Positions 53,109 to 62,735 of a DNA stretch of 64,000 nucleotides are shown here, piece by piece. Within the stretch, counting starts at the first letter, position 1. Each line of letters starts with the position of its first letter. The notes below the pieces were generated by a model. It ran no database searches. It was given only the letters and a program-made list of their open reading frames with translations, and was not told the origin of the DNA. The position numbers and the translations under genes are program-made. Source of the stretch: Candidatus Gastranaerophilales bacterium (lineage in GTDB: Bacteria > Cyanobacteriota > Vampirovibrionia > Gastranaerophilales > Gastranaerophilaceae); contig CALUUH010000006.1 of NCBI GenBank assembly GCA_944323875.1, forward strand, positions 30,097-94,096, written 5' to 3'.

Positions 53109-54191
53109 TTATTTCAGATTTTGTATTTGTTTATATAAATCAATCTGTTTTGCGGAAATATCTTTCGGGATTATGATTTTAACCCTTGCGTTAAGATTTC
53201 CGTAACCGCCGTCTTTTTTCGGCAAGCCTAAATTCTTCAATCTAAGCATTTGGCCGCTGGAAGTTTTTGGCGGAATTTTTATCCCGATGTTGCCGTGCAA
53301 GGTGCTTATTTCTTTTTTACAGCCAAGAACAGCTTCAGGAGGCGTTATTTCAATGTCTTTTGTTAAATCAACGCCGTCAACGTCATATTCTTTGTCTTTT
53401 ATGTTTATGACAAGGTATAAATCACCTTTTTGCCCGCGCGTGTCGGCTTTGCCTTCTCCTCTGACACGGACTTTTTGCCCTTCTTTTATTTCAGGCGGAA
53501 GTTTTACTTTAATAGACTTTTGTTCTGTTCTTATGCCTGTGCCGCCGCATACTGAACAGTAGCCGCCGTTTGGAGGACATTGCGTACAACGCTCTATTTC
53601 ATTAAATTTTACTGTAATAGGTTTTTGGTCAAATAAGTCTTTTGCCGTTACGTTCAGTGTTTTTGTGACATCAAGATTTTCGTTCATAGTTTGAGCTTCG
53701 CGTGTTGTTCTTGATGTGCTTGAGCGTCTGCCTGTGCCGGCCGTGCTTGATGCACCTGCCGTACCAAAGTCGAAGCCGTCAAAAGCACTTTTGGTTCTGC
53801 GTGAAGAACGACCGCCCATTTGTGCGCCCATCATATCGCCGAATAATGAACTGAAAAAGTCAGAAAATCCGCTCATATCTCCGCCAAAATTAAAGGTTTG
53901 ATAAGTGCCGCCCTGACCGCCGCCAAAGTTAAACTGCTCAAATCCAGGAGGCGGTGTGTATTCGGCACCTCCCTGCCAGTTTGCGCCAAGGCTGTCATAA
54001 CGCTGACGTTTCTGTTTGTCGCCTAAGACTTCATAGGCCTCGTTTATATCTTTGAACTTGCTTTCAGCTTCTTTTGTTTTATTTACATCAGGGTGAAATT
54101 TACGTGCAAGCTTTCTGTATGCTGATTTGATTTCAGATTCGGTTGCGTCACGTTTTACACCTAGTATTTCATAGTAATCTTTGTATTCCAT
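53109..54191 (-). CDS. dnaJ: DnaJ-family chaperone with single-site zinc finger
   Basis: 360 residues. J domain at 3-70 with the HPD motif (KFHPDVNK); Gly/Phe-rich region (75-130); a short Cys-rich region with only CTQC and CSVC, that is one zinc site rather than the four CxxCxGxG of canonical DnaJ; then the C-terminal peptide-binding domains. It stimulates DnaK. ATG 54191 has AGGAG 9 nt upstream; a second ATG two codons earlier is too close. It could be classed as a CbpA/DnaJ2 type. Confidence 0.88.
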   Translation of the reverse strand: MEYKDYYEILGVKRDATESEIKSAYRKLARKFHPDVNKTKEAESKFKDINEAYEVLGDKQKRQRYDSLGANWQGGAEYTPPPGFEQFNFGGGQGGTYQTFNFGGDMSGFSDFFSSLFGDMMGAQMGGRSSRRTKSAFDGFDFGTAGASSTAGTGRRSSTSRTTREAQTMNENLDVTKTLNVTAKDLFDQKPITVKFNEIERCTQCPPNGGYCSVCGGTGIRTEQKSIKVKLPPEIKEGQKVRVRGEGKADTRGQKGDLYLVINIKDKEYDVDGVDLTKDIEITPPEAVLGCKKEISTLHGNIGIKIPPKTSSGQMLRLKNLGLPKKDGGYGNLNARVKIIIPKDISAKQIDLYKQIQNLK

Positions 54192-54340
54192 AGTCATTAT
54201 CTCCTATAATAATGATAATATAAATTTTACTAATTATGTAAATAATTAATTATTTTTTAATGAGTTAATAAAACTTTATTAATTTAAAAAAATGTGGCAA
54301 AATTTTTTTTTCTTGTGTATTATATAATGCATATTTTAAA

Positions 54341-55210
54341 ATGGAAAATGCAATGCAAGGACTTATTGACAAAGAATTATACTCCACCGACAAGATTCTG
54401 AAACCGGATTTCAATTCCAAAACAGGTCGTGAACTTCTTGCGTTTTATTTGCAGACAAAGTTTAAACAGATTTTATCTCACGATAAAAAATGCGAAAATC
54501 CTATTTTTAAAGAAGTTAACCCCGACTTTATTGCAAGATTTTCTAAACGGCTGATAAATAATCCGCGAAAGAGATTTCTCATAGGAATTACCGGAGAATC
54601 CGCATCAGGCAAGTCAACTATTTGTAAAAAGATAAAGAATATTATCGGCCAGTATGAAATGCCTGTTTCTGTCTTGAGTACGGATAATTATTTTTCTGAT
54701 ATTTCTGCACTAATCAGTAAATACGGGAGTTTTGACAGCCTTGTGGAAAGCGGTTACGATATAGATTCGCCGAAAAGTTTCCAGATGGATATATTACGGA
54801 GCGACCTGACAGACCTTTCAGAGGGACTGGATATTAAGGCTCCGATGTATTTGCCGAACGGAACAGGGGTTTCCGTACCGCATGCTCTTGATATTTCTTC
54901 TGAAAAAATCGTTGTTGTTGAAGGTATTGCAACAATGTATGACGAGATAAAAGATATTTTTGATGTCAAAATATATGTTGAGGCCGACAATGATATACGT
55001 AAAGCCAGATTTATGAAGCGGGCATGTGAGGAGCGAAACCAGAGTTATGACAAAGCTGTTCAGCACTGGAATTATCTTGAACATACCGGTTCAAAACATG
55101 TCCGCCCTTGCAGAAATGATGCTGATTTTGTTCTTAACGGCAATGCTGATTTAAAATATCTTGCACAGGTTCTTGAATATATTCATACAATTACTAATAA
55201 TTTTATGTAA
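54341..55210 (+). CDS. Uridine kinase/phosphoribulokinase-family P-loop kinase
   Basis: 289 residues. Walker A GITGESASGKST near 83, followed by LSTDNYFSDIS (nucleoside-binding strand) and VVVEGIATMYD (Walker B). The family includes uridine kinase and phosphoribulokinase; the extra ~75-residue N-terminal helical region and the substrate loop differ from Udk, so the substrate is uncertain. TATAAT lies about 12 nt before the ATG and there is no Shine-Dalgarno. Confidence 0.8.
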   Translation: MENAMQGLIDKELYSTDKILKPDFNSKTGRELLAFYLQTKFKQILSHDKKCENPIFKEVNPDFIARFSKRLINNPRKRFLIGITGESASGKSTICKKIKNIIGQYEMPVSVLSTDNYFSDISALISKYGSFDSLVESGYDIDSPKSFQMDILRSDLTDLSEGLDIKAPMYLPNGTGVSVPHALDISSEKIVVVEGIATMYDEIKDIFDVKIYVEADNDIRKARFMKRACEERNQSYDKAVQHWNYLEHTGSKHVRPCRNDADFVLNGNADLKYLAQVLEYIHTITNNFM

Positions 55211-55346
55211 GACGCCGATTTTATAAGCTTTTTTACATTTTTGCCTTTATTTATAATGTATGTTATTATTTTATTAAAAGATATTATTCTAATATCTTTT
55301 TAATTAAATACACTAAAAAGTTGATACTATTTTATAAATATTCTAT

Positions 55347-55380
55347 TATAATTAATCCGTATAGAAATAGGTGGCAAGTG
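55347..55380 (+). promoter_or_regulatory. Promoter and ribosome site of the pilus operon
   Basis: TATAAT at 55347-55352 is followed by AGGTGG just before a GTG at 55378. This favours the GTG over the in-frame TTG at 55321, which lies upstream of the -10. Confidence 0.5.
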
Positions 55381-56046
55381 ATAAAAGACATTATTGAAAA
55401 GCTAAAAATCTACATAGACAGTGAGAAAGACAAGGTTTGGTACAAAAGAAGGTACATGCAGATACTTGTCGGAATTTTGGCGGTGATTATAGCGATAATA
55501 GGTATCGTGACATCGGCGCATAAGAATAATGCGTCAGTTGAAGAATTGGATACAGAAGTTCCGGTCGCGGCAGCACCTGAGGAAGCTCCTTCTGAAGATA
55601 TAGAAGTTGTTGCGGCACCGCAAAATACTGATACAATGGTTACTATATCAATGGAAGATACGGGACGCGCAGATCCGTTCTTGCCTTCAGCAGATTATGA
55701 AGCTGTTGCGGCACTTTCCGCGCCGGGGGCTCAATTACCTTATTATATGGTTCCTCCGCCTGAATCTACAGGTTATGACCAGACCGCTGTTGATGTTGTT
55801 AAAACTAAAGTATCCGGAATTATGTATGACAGATACAATCCGTCAGCTATATTGAATATAAATGATACTGACTATCTGGTAAGAGCCGGAGAAACAATAA
55901 ATAATTACAAAGTGCTCGCAATTTCGCCGTCAACAGTAACGGTACAATTGGGAGCAAATACCTATCGCGCCGGTGTCGGCGAAATGTTCACCGGTGAGGA
56001 TATGAACTATGTCAATGACAGTTTCGGAAGCGCAAGGCGCAGATAA
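55378..56046 (+). CDS. PilP/GspC-like inner-membrane pilus assembly protein
   Basis: 222 residues. A charged N-terminus is followed by one membrane helix (about 27-47, QILVGILAVIIAIIGIV), an Ala/Pro/Glu linker, then a compact beta domain (VSGIMYDRYNPSAILNINDT, VRAGETINNYKVLAI, VQLGANTYRAGVGE) like the HR domain of PilP/GspC, which touches the secretin. It heads the operon and is followed 55 nt later by the secretin gene. Confidence 0.75.
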   Translation: MIKDIIEKLKIYIDSEKDKVWYKRRYMQILVGILAVIIAIIGIVTSAHKNNASVEELDTEVPVAAAPEEAPSEDIEVVAAPQNTDTMVTISMEDTGRADPFLPSADYEAVAALSAPGAQLPYYMVPPPESTGYDQTAVDVVKTKVSGIMYDRYNPSAILNINDTDYLVRAGETINNYKVLAISPSTVTVQLGANTYRAGVGEMFTGEDMNYVNDSFGSARRR

Positions 56047-56101
56047 AAGTTTAAATAAGAGCAAAGGATAAAATAAATAAAAATAAGAAGCAGGAGCTAA
56101 A

Positions 56102-57949
56102 ATGAACAAAACTATTTTTAAAAGGATTATTGCAGGTGTGATGTTGACAGCATTTTGTTTGTCGCACTTTTCAGTATTGAGCGCAGTTGCTGTTCAAAAC
56201 ATTGACCCTATAGAAGACTATGTGATACGAAATACCACAGTTGATTCAAAACCGGCTATACGTGAGACTGACAGATCTGTAGCAATGAAATTAAAAGGTG
56301 ATGTAAGATTAACAGATAAAAACATCCCGATTAATTTGAGTTTAAGAGATTCCGATGTAAAACAGGTTTTGAGAATGTTTGCTGATAAGGCAGGCATGAA
56401 CATTATTTTCTATGACTCTGTTAACGGTAAAATCACACTGGATCTTGTTGATGTACCGTTGAGTGATGCTTTTGATATGGTTTTGGAAACAGCAGGTTTG
56501 ACTTATGCAAAAGAAGGCAATACAATCCTTGTTGCCTCAGCTACAGATCAGAATTTTACCGCAATGAAACAGGAGATGAGTTTAATTCCTGTTAAATATG
56601 TTGATGCTGCTGCAATAGCTTTGTTCTTAAATAAAAATATATTTACACTTAAGCGTCCAGGATTTTCAGGTTCTGAAATCGCGGTAACAAACCCTGCCAG
56701 AAACGAAATTCTTATTATGGGCTCAAAAAATGATGCGGAAATAGCGAAAAAGATTGTTGAAAAATTTGATAAAAAACCGGAAATAGCAACCTTTACCGTA
56801 AAGCATACAACTCCTGCTGAAATGGCGGATATGGTATGTAATACTCTTTTGAAAGCAACAGTCGGTACAGAAGGTGAGTCAAGTGACTCTGATACAATTA
56901 ACACAGGTGATGACAGTGATATTATTGATGAACCGGATGAAGAACCATTGACTCTGGGCGGCGGTGTTGTTGCATGTACAGTTGCTACAAAAATAGATGA
57001 AAATAATATAGTATCAGTTCCGCTGCAGAATATGGCAATTTCTTACTACACACAACTCGGTGTAATTAAGGTTGTCGGCGGCTCTCCTGAACAGTTGGAA
57101 ATGATAAGGGAATTTATTGAAGATTCTGATAGAAAACAGCCAATGGCATATCTTGAGATGTCAATTGTTGAATTAACAGAAGCCGGCAGCCGTGAATTTC
57201 AGAACCAGTGGGCTTTCTGGAGTAAGCACTTCTCTGCAAACTTCACAGGTACACAATTCCAGACTTATAATGATGGTCAAAATAGTTACCCGATATTTAT
57301 TACCGGAAATCCTGATGATGAAACAGGCGGGTCACAATATCAAGGGGGAACGGCTCTTACTTATGCAATCAGATACTTGATTGAAAACAGAAAAGGGCGT
57401 GTTGTTGCCAACCCGAGAATTTTGATTACAAATGGTCAGGAATCTGTAATTGACCTTACCTCTGATTATGTAAAAACAGTAACATCTCAGGTCTTATCTA
57501 CAGCAGGTATTGCGGGCGGTATCCAGAGAACTTATGAAATAGGTGATGATAATGGTATCAAAATAACGATTACGCCGTTTATAAGCCCTGAAGGCTATGT
57601 AACACTTAACATAGAACCGGATTATGCAACTGTTGCTGACTCTGTATATACAGAAAACGCGCAAACAGGTACACGTGACCTTGCGGCAACCTTATTACAA
57701 AGACGTAATCTTACCTTAAAAAATGTACGTATCAAAGACGGCGAAACTCTTGTAATCGGCGGTATGATACGTGAAGAAGAAACCAAACAGGTTAACAAAA
57801 TTCCGTTCTTAGGTGACATTCCTATTGTCGGTGCTTTATTCAGAAGTACAACACGTGACAAGAGTAAAGAAGAAATGATTATCATGATAACTCCGAAAAT
57901 AGTTATCGACACAGAGGACGCTGCTCCTAGAACTGAAGAAACATTATAA
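56102..57949 (+). CDS. Secretin of type IV pilus / type II secretion type
   Basis: 615 residues, outer-membrane channel. Signal peptide about 1-30; an STN/N0-type domain (LRDSDVKQVLRMFADKAGMN) near 80; N1-type domains with an acidic Asp-rich insertion (~258-285); and the C-terminal secretin barrel with VVANPRILITNGQ and VPFLGDIP-like KIPFLGDIPIVGALFR. It is PilQ/GspD-like; no AMIN domains are evident, leaning to GspD. Ribosome site AGGAGC. Confidence 0.92.
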   Translation: MNKTIFKRIIAGVMLTAFCLSHFSVLSAVAVQNIDPIEDYVIRNTTVDSKPAIRETDRSVAMKLKGDVRLTDKNIPINLSLRDSDVKQVLRMFADKAGMNIIFYDSVNGKITLDLVDVPLSDAFDMVLETAGLTYAKEGNTILVASATDQNFTAMKQEMSLIPVKYVDAAAIALFLNKNIFTLKRPGFSGSEIAVTNPARNEILIMGSKNDAEIAKKIVEKFDKKPEIATFTVKHTTPAEMADMVCNTLLKATVGTEGESSDSDTINTGDDSDIIDEPDEEPLTLGGGVVACTVATKIDENNIVSVPLQNMAISYYTQLGVIKVVGGSPEQLEMIREFIEDSDRKQPMAYLEMSIVELTEAGSREFQNQWAFWSKHFSANFTGTQFQTYNDGQNSYPIFITGNPDDETGGSQYQGGTALTYAIRYLIENRKGRVVANPRILITNGQESVIDLTSDYVKTVTSQVLSTAGIAGGIQRTYEIGDDNGIKITITPFISPEGYVTLNIEPDYATVADSVYTENAQTGTRDLAATLLQRRNLTLKNVRIKDGETLVIGGMIREEETKQVNKIPFLGDIPIVGALFRSTTRDKSKEEMIIMITPKIVIDTEDAAPRTEETL

Positions 57950-57956
57950 ATAAAAG

Positions 57957-59966
57957 ATGAATGAATTACTTACCAGATTAAAAAATAGTGTCAATACGCA
58001 GATACTAAATAAAGTTGAACAATCACTAATGGAACAATATAAATTTGTTCCAATTAGTGTTAAAGACAATTTTCTGTTTGTTGCCATTAACAGTTCATCT
58101 GATAAGTCGCTGATTAATTTAAAACTCAAAGAATATTTTCCGCAGCAGGTAAAATTCATTCAAATCCCTGATAATGATCTGGATTACCTGATTAGTTCAT
58201 TCCGCAATGATGATGACCTTTTTTCGGAAGATGAAACCGAGCAAAAACAGGAAAAGCTGGGCGAACTGCTTATCCGCCGCGGTTACATTACGGATGTTCA
58301 ACTACTCCAAGCTCTGGCAGAAAGCAAACGTCAAAAAACACCTATCGGTTCAACATTATTCAAACTCGGCTTTATCACTCTTGCCCAGTTGAAGGAAATT
58401 TTGCATATGCAAACCGGTCTGGAAATGGTTACTCCGGAACTTCTGGCAAAACAGGAAAAGTTTGTTAATATTTTGCCTGAAGATTTTATCAAAACCAACC
58501 AGATAATACCGATATCTTCTGACGGCAAAACGCTTGTCCTCGGTGTTGTTCAGCCTGTACGTCCTGAGATTTTAAAAGAAATTATCTATCTCACAGGGCA
58601 AAACCCTAAACAATTGCTGATGACGCATTATGAGTTTGAAACCTCTTTGAATACGTTTTTCAGCAGCCAGAAAAAAGAAACCCAGAAAATTATCAAACAA
58701 ATTGAGCAAGAATCAGCCGAGTTTGAACAGGAAGAATCTCTATGGGAGCAGGTTGACAGTGAACTTCAAGATTCAACCGGTTCTGTTGCAAAATTCGTTA
58801 ACCAGATTATCACAAACGCAATTGATAATAAGGTTTCCGATATTCACCTTGAACCGCGTCTGCAAGGTTATATCGTACGCTACAGAAAAGACGGTATGCT
58901 GCAAAAAGTACTGGATATCCCGCCAAAAGTCGAATCCTCAATTATCGCGCGTTTTAAAGTTTTGTCACGTATGAACATTGCAGAACACCGCCGTCCGCAG
59001 GACGGTACTTTCTCAATCAAGTACAAAAACGGATCTTATGACTTCCGTATAAACACGCTCCCTGTTTCCGGCAAAGAAAAAGTCGTAATCCGTGTACTTG
59101 CGCCCGCCGTAAGTTTGAATGCTGCAGATAAGCATATTCATCTGGTTGGTGCATTTGATGATGATATTGCAAAAATCAAATCTATGGTTACCTGTCCGAA
59201 CGGTATTATCCTGACTTCAGGGCCTACAGGTTCAGGTAAAACAACAACTCTGTATTCTGTATTGAAAAGTTTGAATGACGAAGCTGTCAACATCACAACA
59301 ATTGAGGACCCGATAGAAATTAAGCTGGAAGGTATTAACCAATCTCAAATTAACCCGAAAGCAGGTATAACATTTGCATCCTGTATGCGTGCGATATTAA
59401 GACAAGACCCTGATATCATTCTGGTCGGTGAAATTCGTGACTATGAAACCTTAGAAATTGCGATATCAGCCGCCCTGACCGGTCACCTTGTATTAAGTAC
59501 CGTCCACACTAACTCAGCAGCCGCAACTGTTACGCGTTTGATTGAAATGGGTGCGAAAGATTATCTGGTATCCTCTACCTTGACCGGTGTCATAGCTCAG
59601 CGTCTTGTCAGAAAACTCTGTGATGACTGCAAAGAAGAATACTATCCGACTTACGAAGAAGCAAGTCAGATATTCACAAACGAGGATGATATTCAAGACT
59701 TCCTCAAGCAGCCTATTTACAGATCAAAAGGATGTAATAAATGTGATTTTACCGGATACAGAGGACGTCTCGGCGTCTATGAAATTATGCCTATTACAAA
59801 AGATATCAAAAAACTTATTGCAATGGGCGCGCACGATTTGGAAATAGAAGAAACTGCCGTTAAACATGGTATGAGAACTCTCCATAATTCTTGTATAAAA
59901 CATATCCTCAACGGCGAAACTACTATTAATGAATTCATAAGAGTACTTGGTATGGCAAGTGAATAG
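57957..59966 (+). CDS. Pilus/secretion assembly ATPase, PilB/GspE family
   Basis: 669 residues. N-terminal MshEN-type domains (about 95-235: LGELLIRRGYITDVQLLQAL and LGVVQPVRPEI), then the ATPase with Walker A GPTGSGKTTTLYS, the Asp box, Walker B VGEIRDYETLEIA and His box HTNSAAATVTR. A zinc-binding region with C-x2-C (CDDC) and C-x2-C (CNKC) follows. It powers pilin polymerisation from the cytoplasm. 7 nt after the secretin gene. Confidence 0.95.
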   Translation: MNELLTRLKNSVNTQILNKVEQSLMEQYKFVPISVKDNFLFVAINSSSDKSLINLKLKEYFPQQVKFIQIPDNDLDYLISSFRNDDDLFSEDETEQKQEKLGELLIRRGYITDVQLLQALAESKRQKTPIGSTLFKLGFITLAQLKEILHMQTGLEMVTPELLAKQEKFVNILPEDFIKTNQIIPISSDGKTLVLGVVQPVRPEILKEIIYLTGQNPKQLLMTHYEFETSLNTFFSSQKKETQKIIKQIEQESAEFEQEESLWEQVDSELQDSTGSVAKFVNQIITNAIDNKVSDIHLEPRLQGYIVRYRKDGMLQKVLDIPPKVESSIIARFKVLSRMNIAEHRRPQDGTFSIKYKNGSYDFRINTLPVSGKEKVVIRVLAPAVSLNAADKHIHLVGAFDDDIAKIKSMVTCPNGIILTSGPTGSGKTTTLYSVLKSLNDEAVNITTIEDPIEIKLEGINQSQINPKAGITFASCMRAILRQDPDIILVGEIRDYETLEIAISAALTGHLVLSTVHTNSAAATVTRLIEMGAKDYLVSSTLTGVIAQRLVRKLCDDCKEEYYPTYEEASQIFTNEDDIQDFLKQPIYRSKGCNKCDFTGYRGRLGVYEIMPITKDIKKLIAMGAHDLEIEETAVKHGMRTLHNSCIKHILNGETTINEFIRVLGMASE

Positions 59967-59980
59967 CAGGTGTATAATTA

Positions 59981-61210
59981 ATGACAATATTCAGTTATGT
60001 AGCATTAAAAAATAACAGAGATGTAGTTAAAGGAAAAGTCGAAGCAAACGATTTGCGTTCGGCACGTGAAGCTATCCGCAAACTCGGCTTTGTCCCTACA
60101 AAAGTTTACGAAGAAAAGTCAAAGCCGGTCATAGATGAAAAAGCTGTCCGAAAAGAGTTTGATGTAGCAAAAATGAAAAAACTCGGGCTTGGTGATAAAA
60201 TTAACTTCACCTCAACCCTTCAAATTCTTGCACAGTCCGGTATTCCGATTATCGAATCCCTGATGTTTATTGAAAACGATGCGGCTAAATTGAAAGTGCG
60301 TCTGGTTGCAAAAGAATTAAGACGGCAAATCATGGCCGGATCCACTTTTGCAGATACAATCGCAAGATATCCGCAGCAATTCGGTCAGATTTATGTCGGT
60401 TTGTGTAAAGCCGGTGAAGATTCCGGTGAATTGGAAAAAACCCTCGCGCGTTTGTTAGAACTCTTAACCAAAGAAGAAGCCGTAAGAGGTAAAGTAATCG
60501 GAACACTGATGTATCCGGCGTTTGTAATCATTCTGGCAATAATCATTGTTCTGGTCATGCTTATGTTTGTATTCCCTGTATTCAAAGAAATGTTTGACAA
60601 TATGGGCCGGGAGCTTCCTTGGATTACACAAACGCTTATGGATATAGGTGTATTTTTGAAAACTTACTGGTTCTTTGTTCCGTTGATTATCGGGTCTATA
60701 GTTGGCGGTGTCGCTTTCTTGTTCCGCTGGGCGCCAAGTAAAAAGAAAATTGATGAATGCGTTTTAAAAATCCCGTTGCTTTCTGATTTGATTCAGTTTG
60801 CAAATTTTTCAAACTTCGTTTCTGTATTGCAGGTGTGTTATGATGCAGGTGTTCCGATTATTGAATGCTTGTATCTTTCTAACCTGACCTTAACCAATCA
60901 TACATTGAAAGAAAGAATTGAAACCGCAACCACTAAAGTTCAACAAGGTCAGCATCTTTCTGTTGCATTACGTACAACACGCGTTATGCCGCGTATGATT
61001 TTGTTTATGATAGCAACAGGTGAACAATCAGGTCGTCTTGGTGAAATGTTGTATCAGGCCACTATATTTATTGATAAAAAACTCGATACAATTATTGATA
61101 CTATGACTAAAATGATTGAACCTATAATGCTTCTGGTCATCGGTAGTATAGTTTTAACTCTGGCATTAGCACTTTATATGCCGTTGTTCGCATCCTACAT
61201 GATGGATTAA
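59981..61210 (+). CDS. Inner-membrane platform protein, PilC/GspF family
   Basis: 409 residues. Two homologous T2SSF halves: the first around 70-195 (FTSTLQILAQSGIPIIESL) and the second around 275-400 (FVSVLQVCYDAGVPIIECL), each with GE(D/Q)SG(E/R)L-type motifs. Membrane helices lie near 180-200, 225-245 and 380-400. It works with the PilB-type ATPase to assemble pilins. Confidence 0.95.
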   Translation: MTIFSYVALKNNRDVVKGKVEANDLRSAREAIRKLGFVPTKVYEEKSKPVIDEKAVRKEFDVAKMKKLGLGDKINFTSTLQILAQSGIPIIESLMFIENDAAKLKVRLVAKELRRQIMAGSTFADTIARYPQQFGQIYVGLCKAGEDSGELEKTLARLLELLTKEEAVRGKVIGTLMYPAFVIILAIIIVLVMLMFVFPVFKEMFDNMGRELPWITQTLMDIGVFLKTYWFFVPLIIGSIVGGVAFLFRWAPSKKKIDECVLKIPLLSDLIQFANFSNFVSVLQVCYDAGVPIIECLYLSNLTLTNHTLKERIETATTKVQQGQHLSVALRTTRVMPRMILFMIATGEQSGRLGEMLYQATIFIDKKLDTIIDTMTKMIEPIMLLVIGSIVLTLALALYMPLFASYMMD

Positions 61211-61229
61211 AGCCAAAGAGGAAAAATAT

Positions 61230-62087
61230 ATGTCAGAAAAAAAGAATATTGTAATAACAGGTGCAACTTCCGGCATTGGAAAAGCTCTGTGCGAACATTT
61301 TGCTAAAGACAATGTGGTTTATGCAGGCTATCGCAACGAAAAACTTGTTGAAGATTTAAAATCAATTTCCCATAATGTTGTACCGTTTTACATTGACTTG
61401 AAACAAATGGACAGCATTGCATTTGCGGCAAACTTTATCAAGGTTAAGGCCGAACATGTGGACTGCTTGATTAATGTCGCCGGATGCGTTGTGGCCGGTG
61501 CGATTGAAAATATAGATATAAAACGTATACGCGAACAGTTTGAAGTTAACACTTTCGGGCATCTTGATTTTACACAAAGATTGCTTCCGCTTTTGGAAGG
61601 CGGCCGGATTATAAACATCAGTTCAAAATCCAGTTTTGGCATATTCCCGTTTGTAAGCCCTTATTGTGCCTCCAAAAGAGCCCTTGATATAATGTTTAAT
61701 TCATTGCTTTTGGAAACGCACAGGGATATCAAAGTAATTTCAGTTAAACCCGGAGTTATAGCTACTCCTCTGTGGGGCAAATCTATTGAGGAAAATAAGG
61801 ACAGCATAGATGCAGCAATAGGCTTTGAGCGGGAATTAGATTATGTAATCGACAGCGCCCGCAAAAACGAGACATACGGACTTGATGTAATGCAGGTTGT
61901 AAAAGTTGTGGAAGAGGTCGCGGCTAATCCGAACCCTAAATCCACATATACAGTCGGTTGGGATGCAAAACTCGCAGAACTGGTGTCAAAATTACCGCAA
62001 GACTGGGTGAATAAGTTGATAAAAGCCGGCATGAAGGCAAAATTTGAAAGAGCAAAACGTAATCATTCGCAAGAATGTAAGGGTTGA
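61230..62087 (+). CDS. Short-chain dehydrogenase/reductase
   Basis: 285 residues, classical SDR: TGATSGIGKAL cofactor loop, NVAG strand, catalytic Ser in INISSKSS and YCASK (Tyr and Lys). Substrate unknown. AGAGGAAAA precedes the ATG. It follows the pilus operon by 19 nt and is probably co-transcribed, without an obvious functional link. Confidence 0.92.
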   Translation: MSEKKNIVITGATSGIGKALCEHFAKDNVVYAGYRNEKLVEDLKSISHNVVPFYIDLKQMDSIAFAANFIKVKAEHVDCLINVAGCVVAGAIENIDIKRIREQFEVNTFGHLDFTQRLLPLLEGGRIINISSKSSFGIFPFVSPYCASKRALDIMFNSLLLETHRDIKVISVKPGVIATPLWGKSIEENKDSIDAAIGFERELDYVIDSARKNETYGLDVMQVVKVVEEVAANPNPKSTYTVGWDAKLAELVSKLPQDWVNKLIKAGMKAKFERAKRNHSQECKG

Positions 62088-62118
62088 CAAAATAGAGAAG
62101 ATATGTTAAACTAAAAAT
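62084..62118 (+). promoter_or_regulatory. Extended -10 promoter entering the second repeat island
   Basis: TTGACA and TAAACT are 17 nt apart, with TGT just before the -10 (extended -10). It drives the P-loop fragment at 62145 and possibly the prepilin beyond. Coordinates are approximate to a few bases. Confidence 0.65.
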
Positions 62119-62144
62119 AACGAGTATGCGAAAGAGGAAATAGG

Positions 62145-62315
62145 ATGTCGGAAGCGCAGAGAAGTAAAAAAGTGACTGGAGTGAGTAAGGTGAGTAGAGT
62201 GAGTAAAGTGTTAACAGAAGAAATTTTGAAAACCCACTTAATTACTCAATTGCCTGAAACCCTTGCTATTACTGGTTTTACGGGGGGGGGGGGCAAAACA
62301 TTTAAGGCCCGCTGA
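62145..62315 (+). pseudogene. 5' fragment of a P-loop protein with a G12 tract in the nucleotide loop
   Basis: 56 codons from an ATG with AGAGGAAATAGG upstream. ETLAITGFTGGGGKT resembles the Walker A region of YqeC-like or related P-loop proteins, where the glycines come from twelve consecutive G (62282-62293). With 12 G the frame stops at 62315. With 13 G it would join a 3' frame open to 62688 made of repeat DNA. Everything after the loop is repeat sequence, so the gene is truncated. A slippage switch is possible. Confidence 0.5.
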
Positions 62316-62735
62316 GCGACTTGATTTTGCTAAAAATGGAAATATTATATATATAAACCATTTCGTCATCCCGCAACGAATTGCGAGCAGAGGCACGAGC
62401 GAAGCGGATTTGCGTACGGACGGAGCAAAGCGAGTCCGGATAGCGAACGGAACGAGCCGGCTTGTGCGCAAGCACTACAGGCGAGACTCCGTGAGCGTGG
62501 AGCAAATCCAAGACGCGAGAGACGAACAACAATCAACGGAAATGTCGAATTTTCGTTGTTGTTGTGAGCGGTGCCGTTTATCGCGAGCAATTTTTGAACG
62601 CAATACGCCACAGTCGTTGCCTTGCGGGATCTCAAATGAAGAACACAAGTTATTTCTAACTTGTGGAACTTGTGCTGCAAAAAAATGAATAAAAGAAAAA
62701 TAGATTACAAGAGAAAACTGAAAGGAGAACAAATT
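62316..62735. repeat. Repeat DNA between the P-loop fragment and the second prepilin
   Basis: 62404-62514 is the inverted copy of the 118-bp LDLLHARRVSP element. 62600-62640 repeats a GTCGTTGCCTTGCGGGAT segment found inverted at 18001-18025. Open frames here are translations of repeats. The last ~60 bp contain the prepilin Shine-Dalgarno. Confidence 0.7.

Noticed and set aside
62263..62688. 141-aa ORF in the second repeat island
   Set aside because: Built from repeat DNA and a G-tract, no start context. Considered only as the possible 3' frame of the P-loop fragment.
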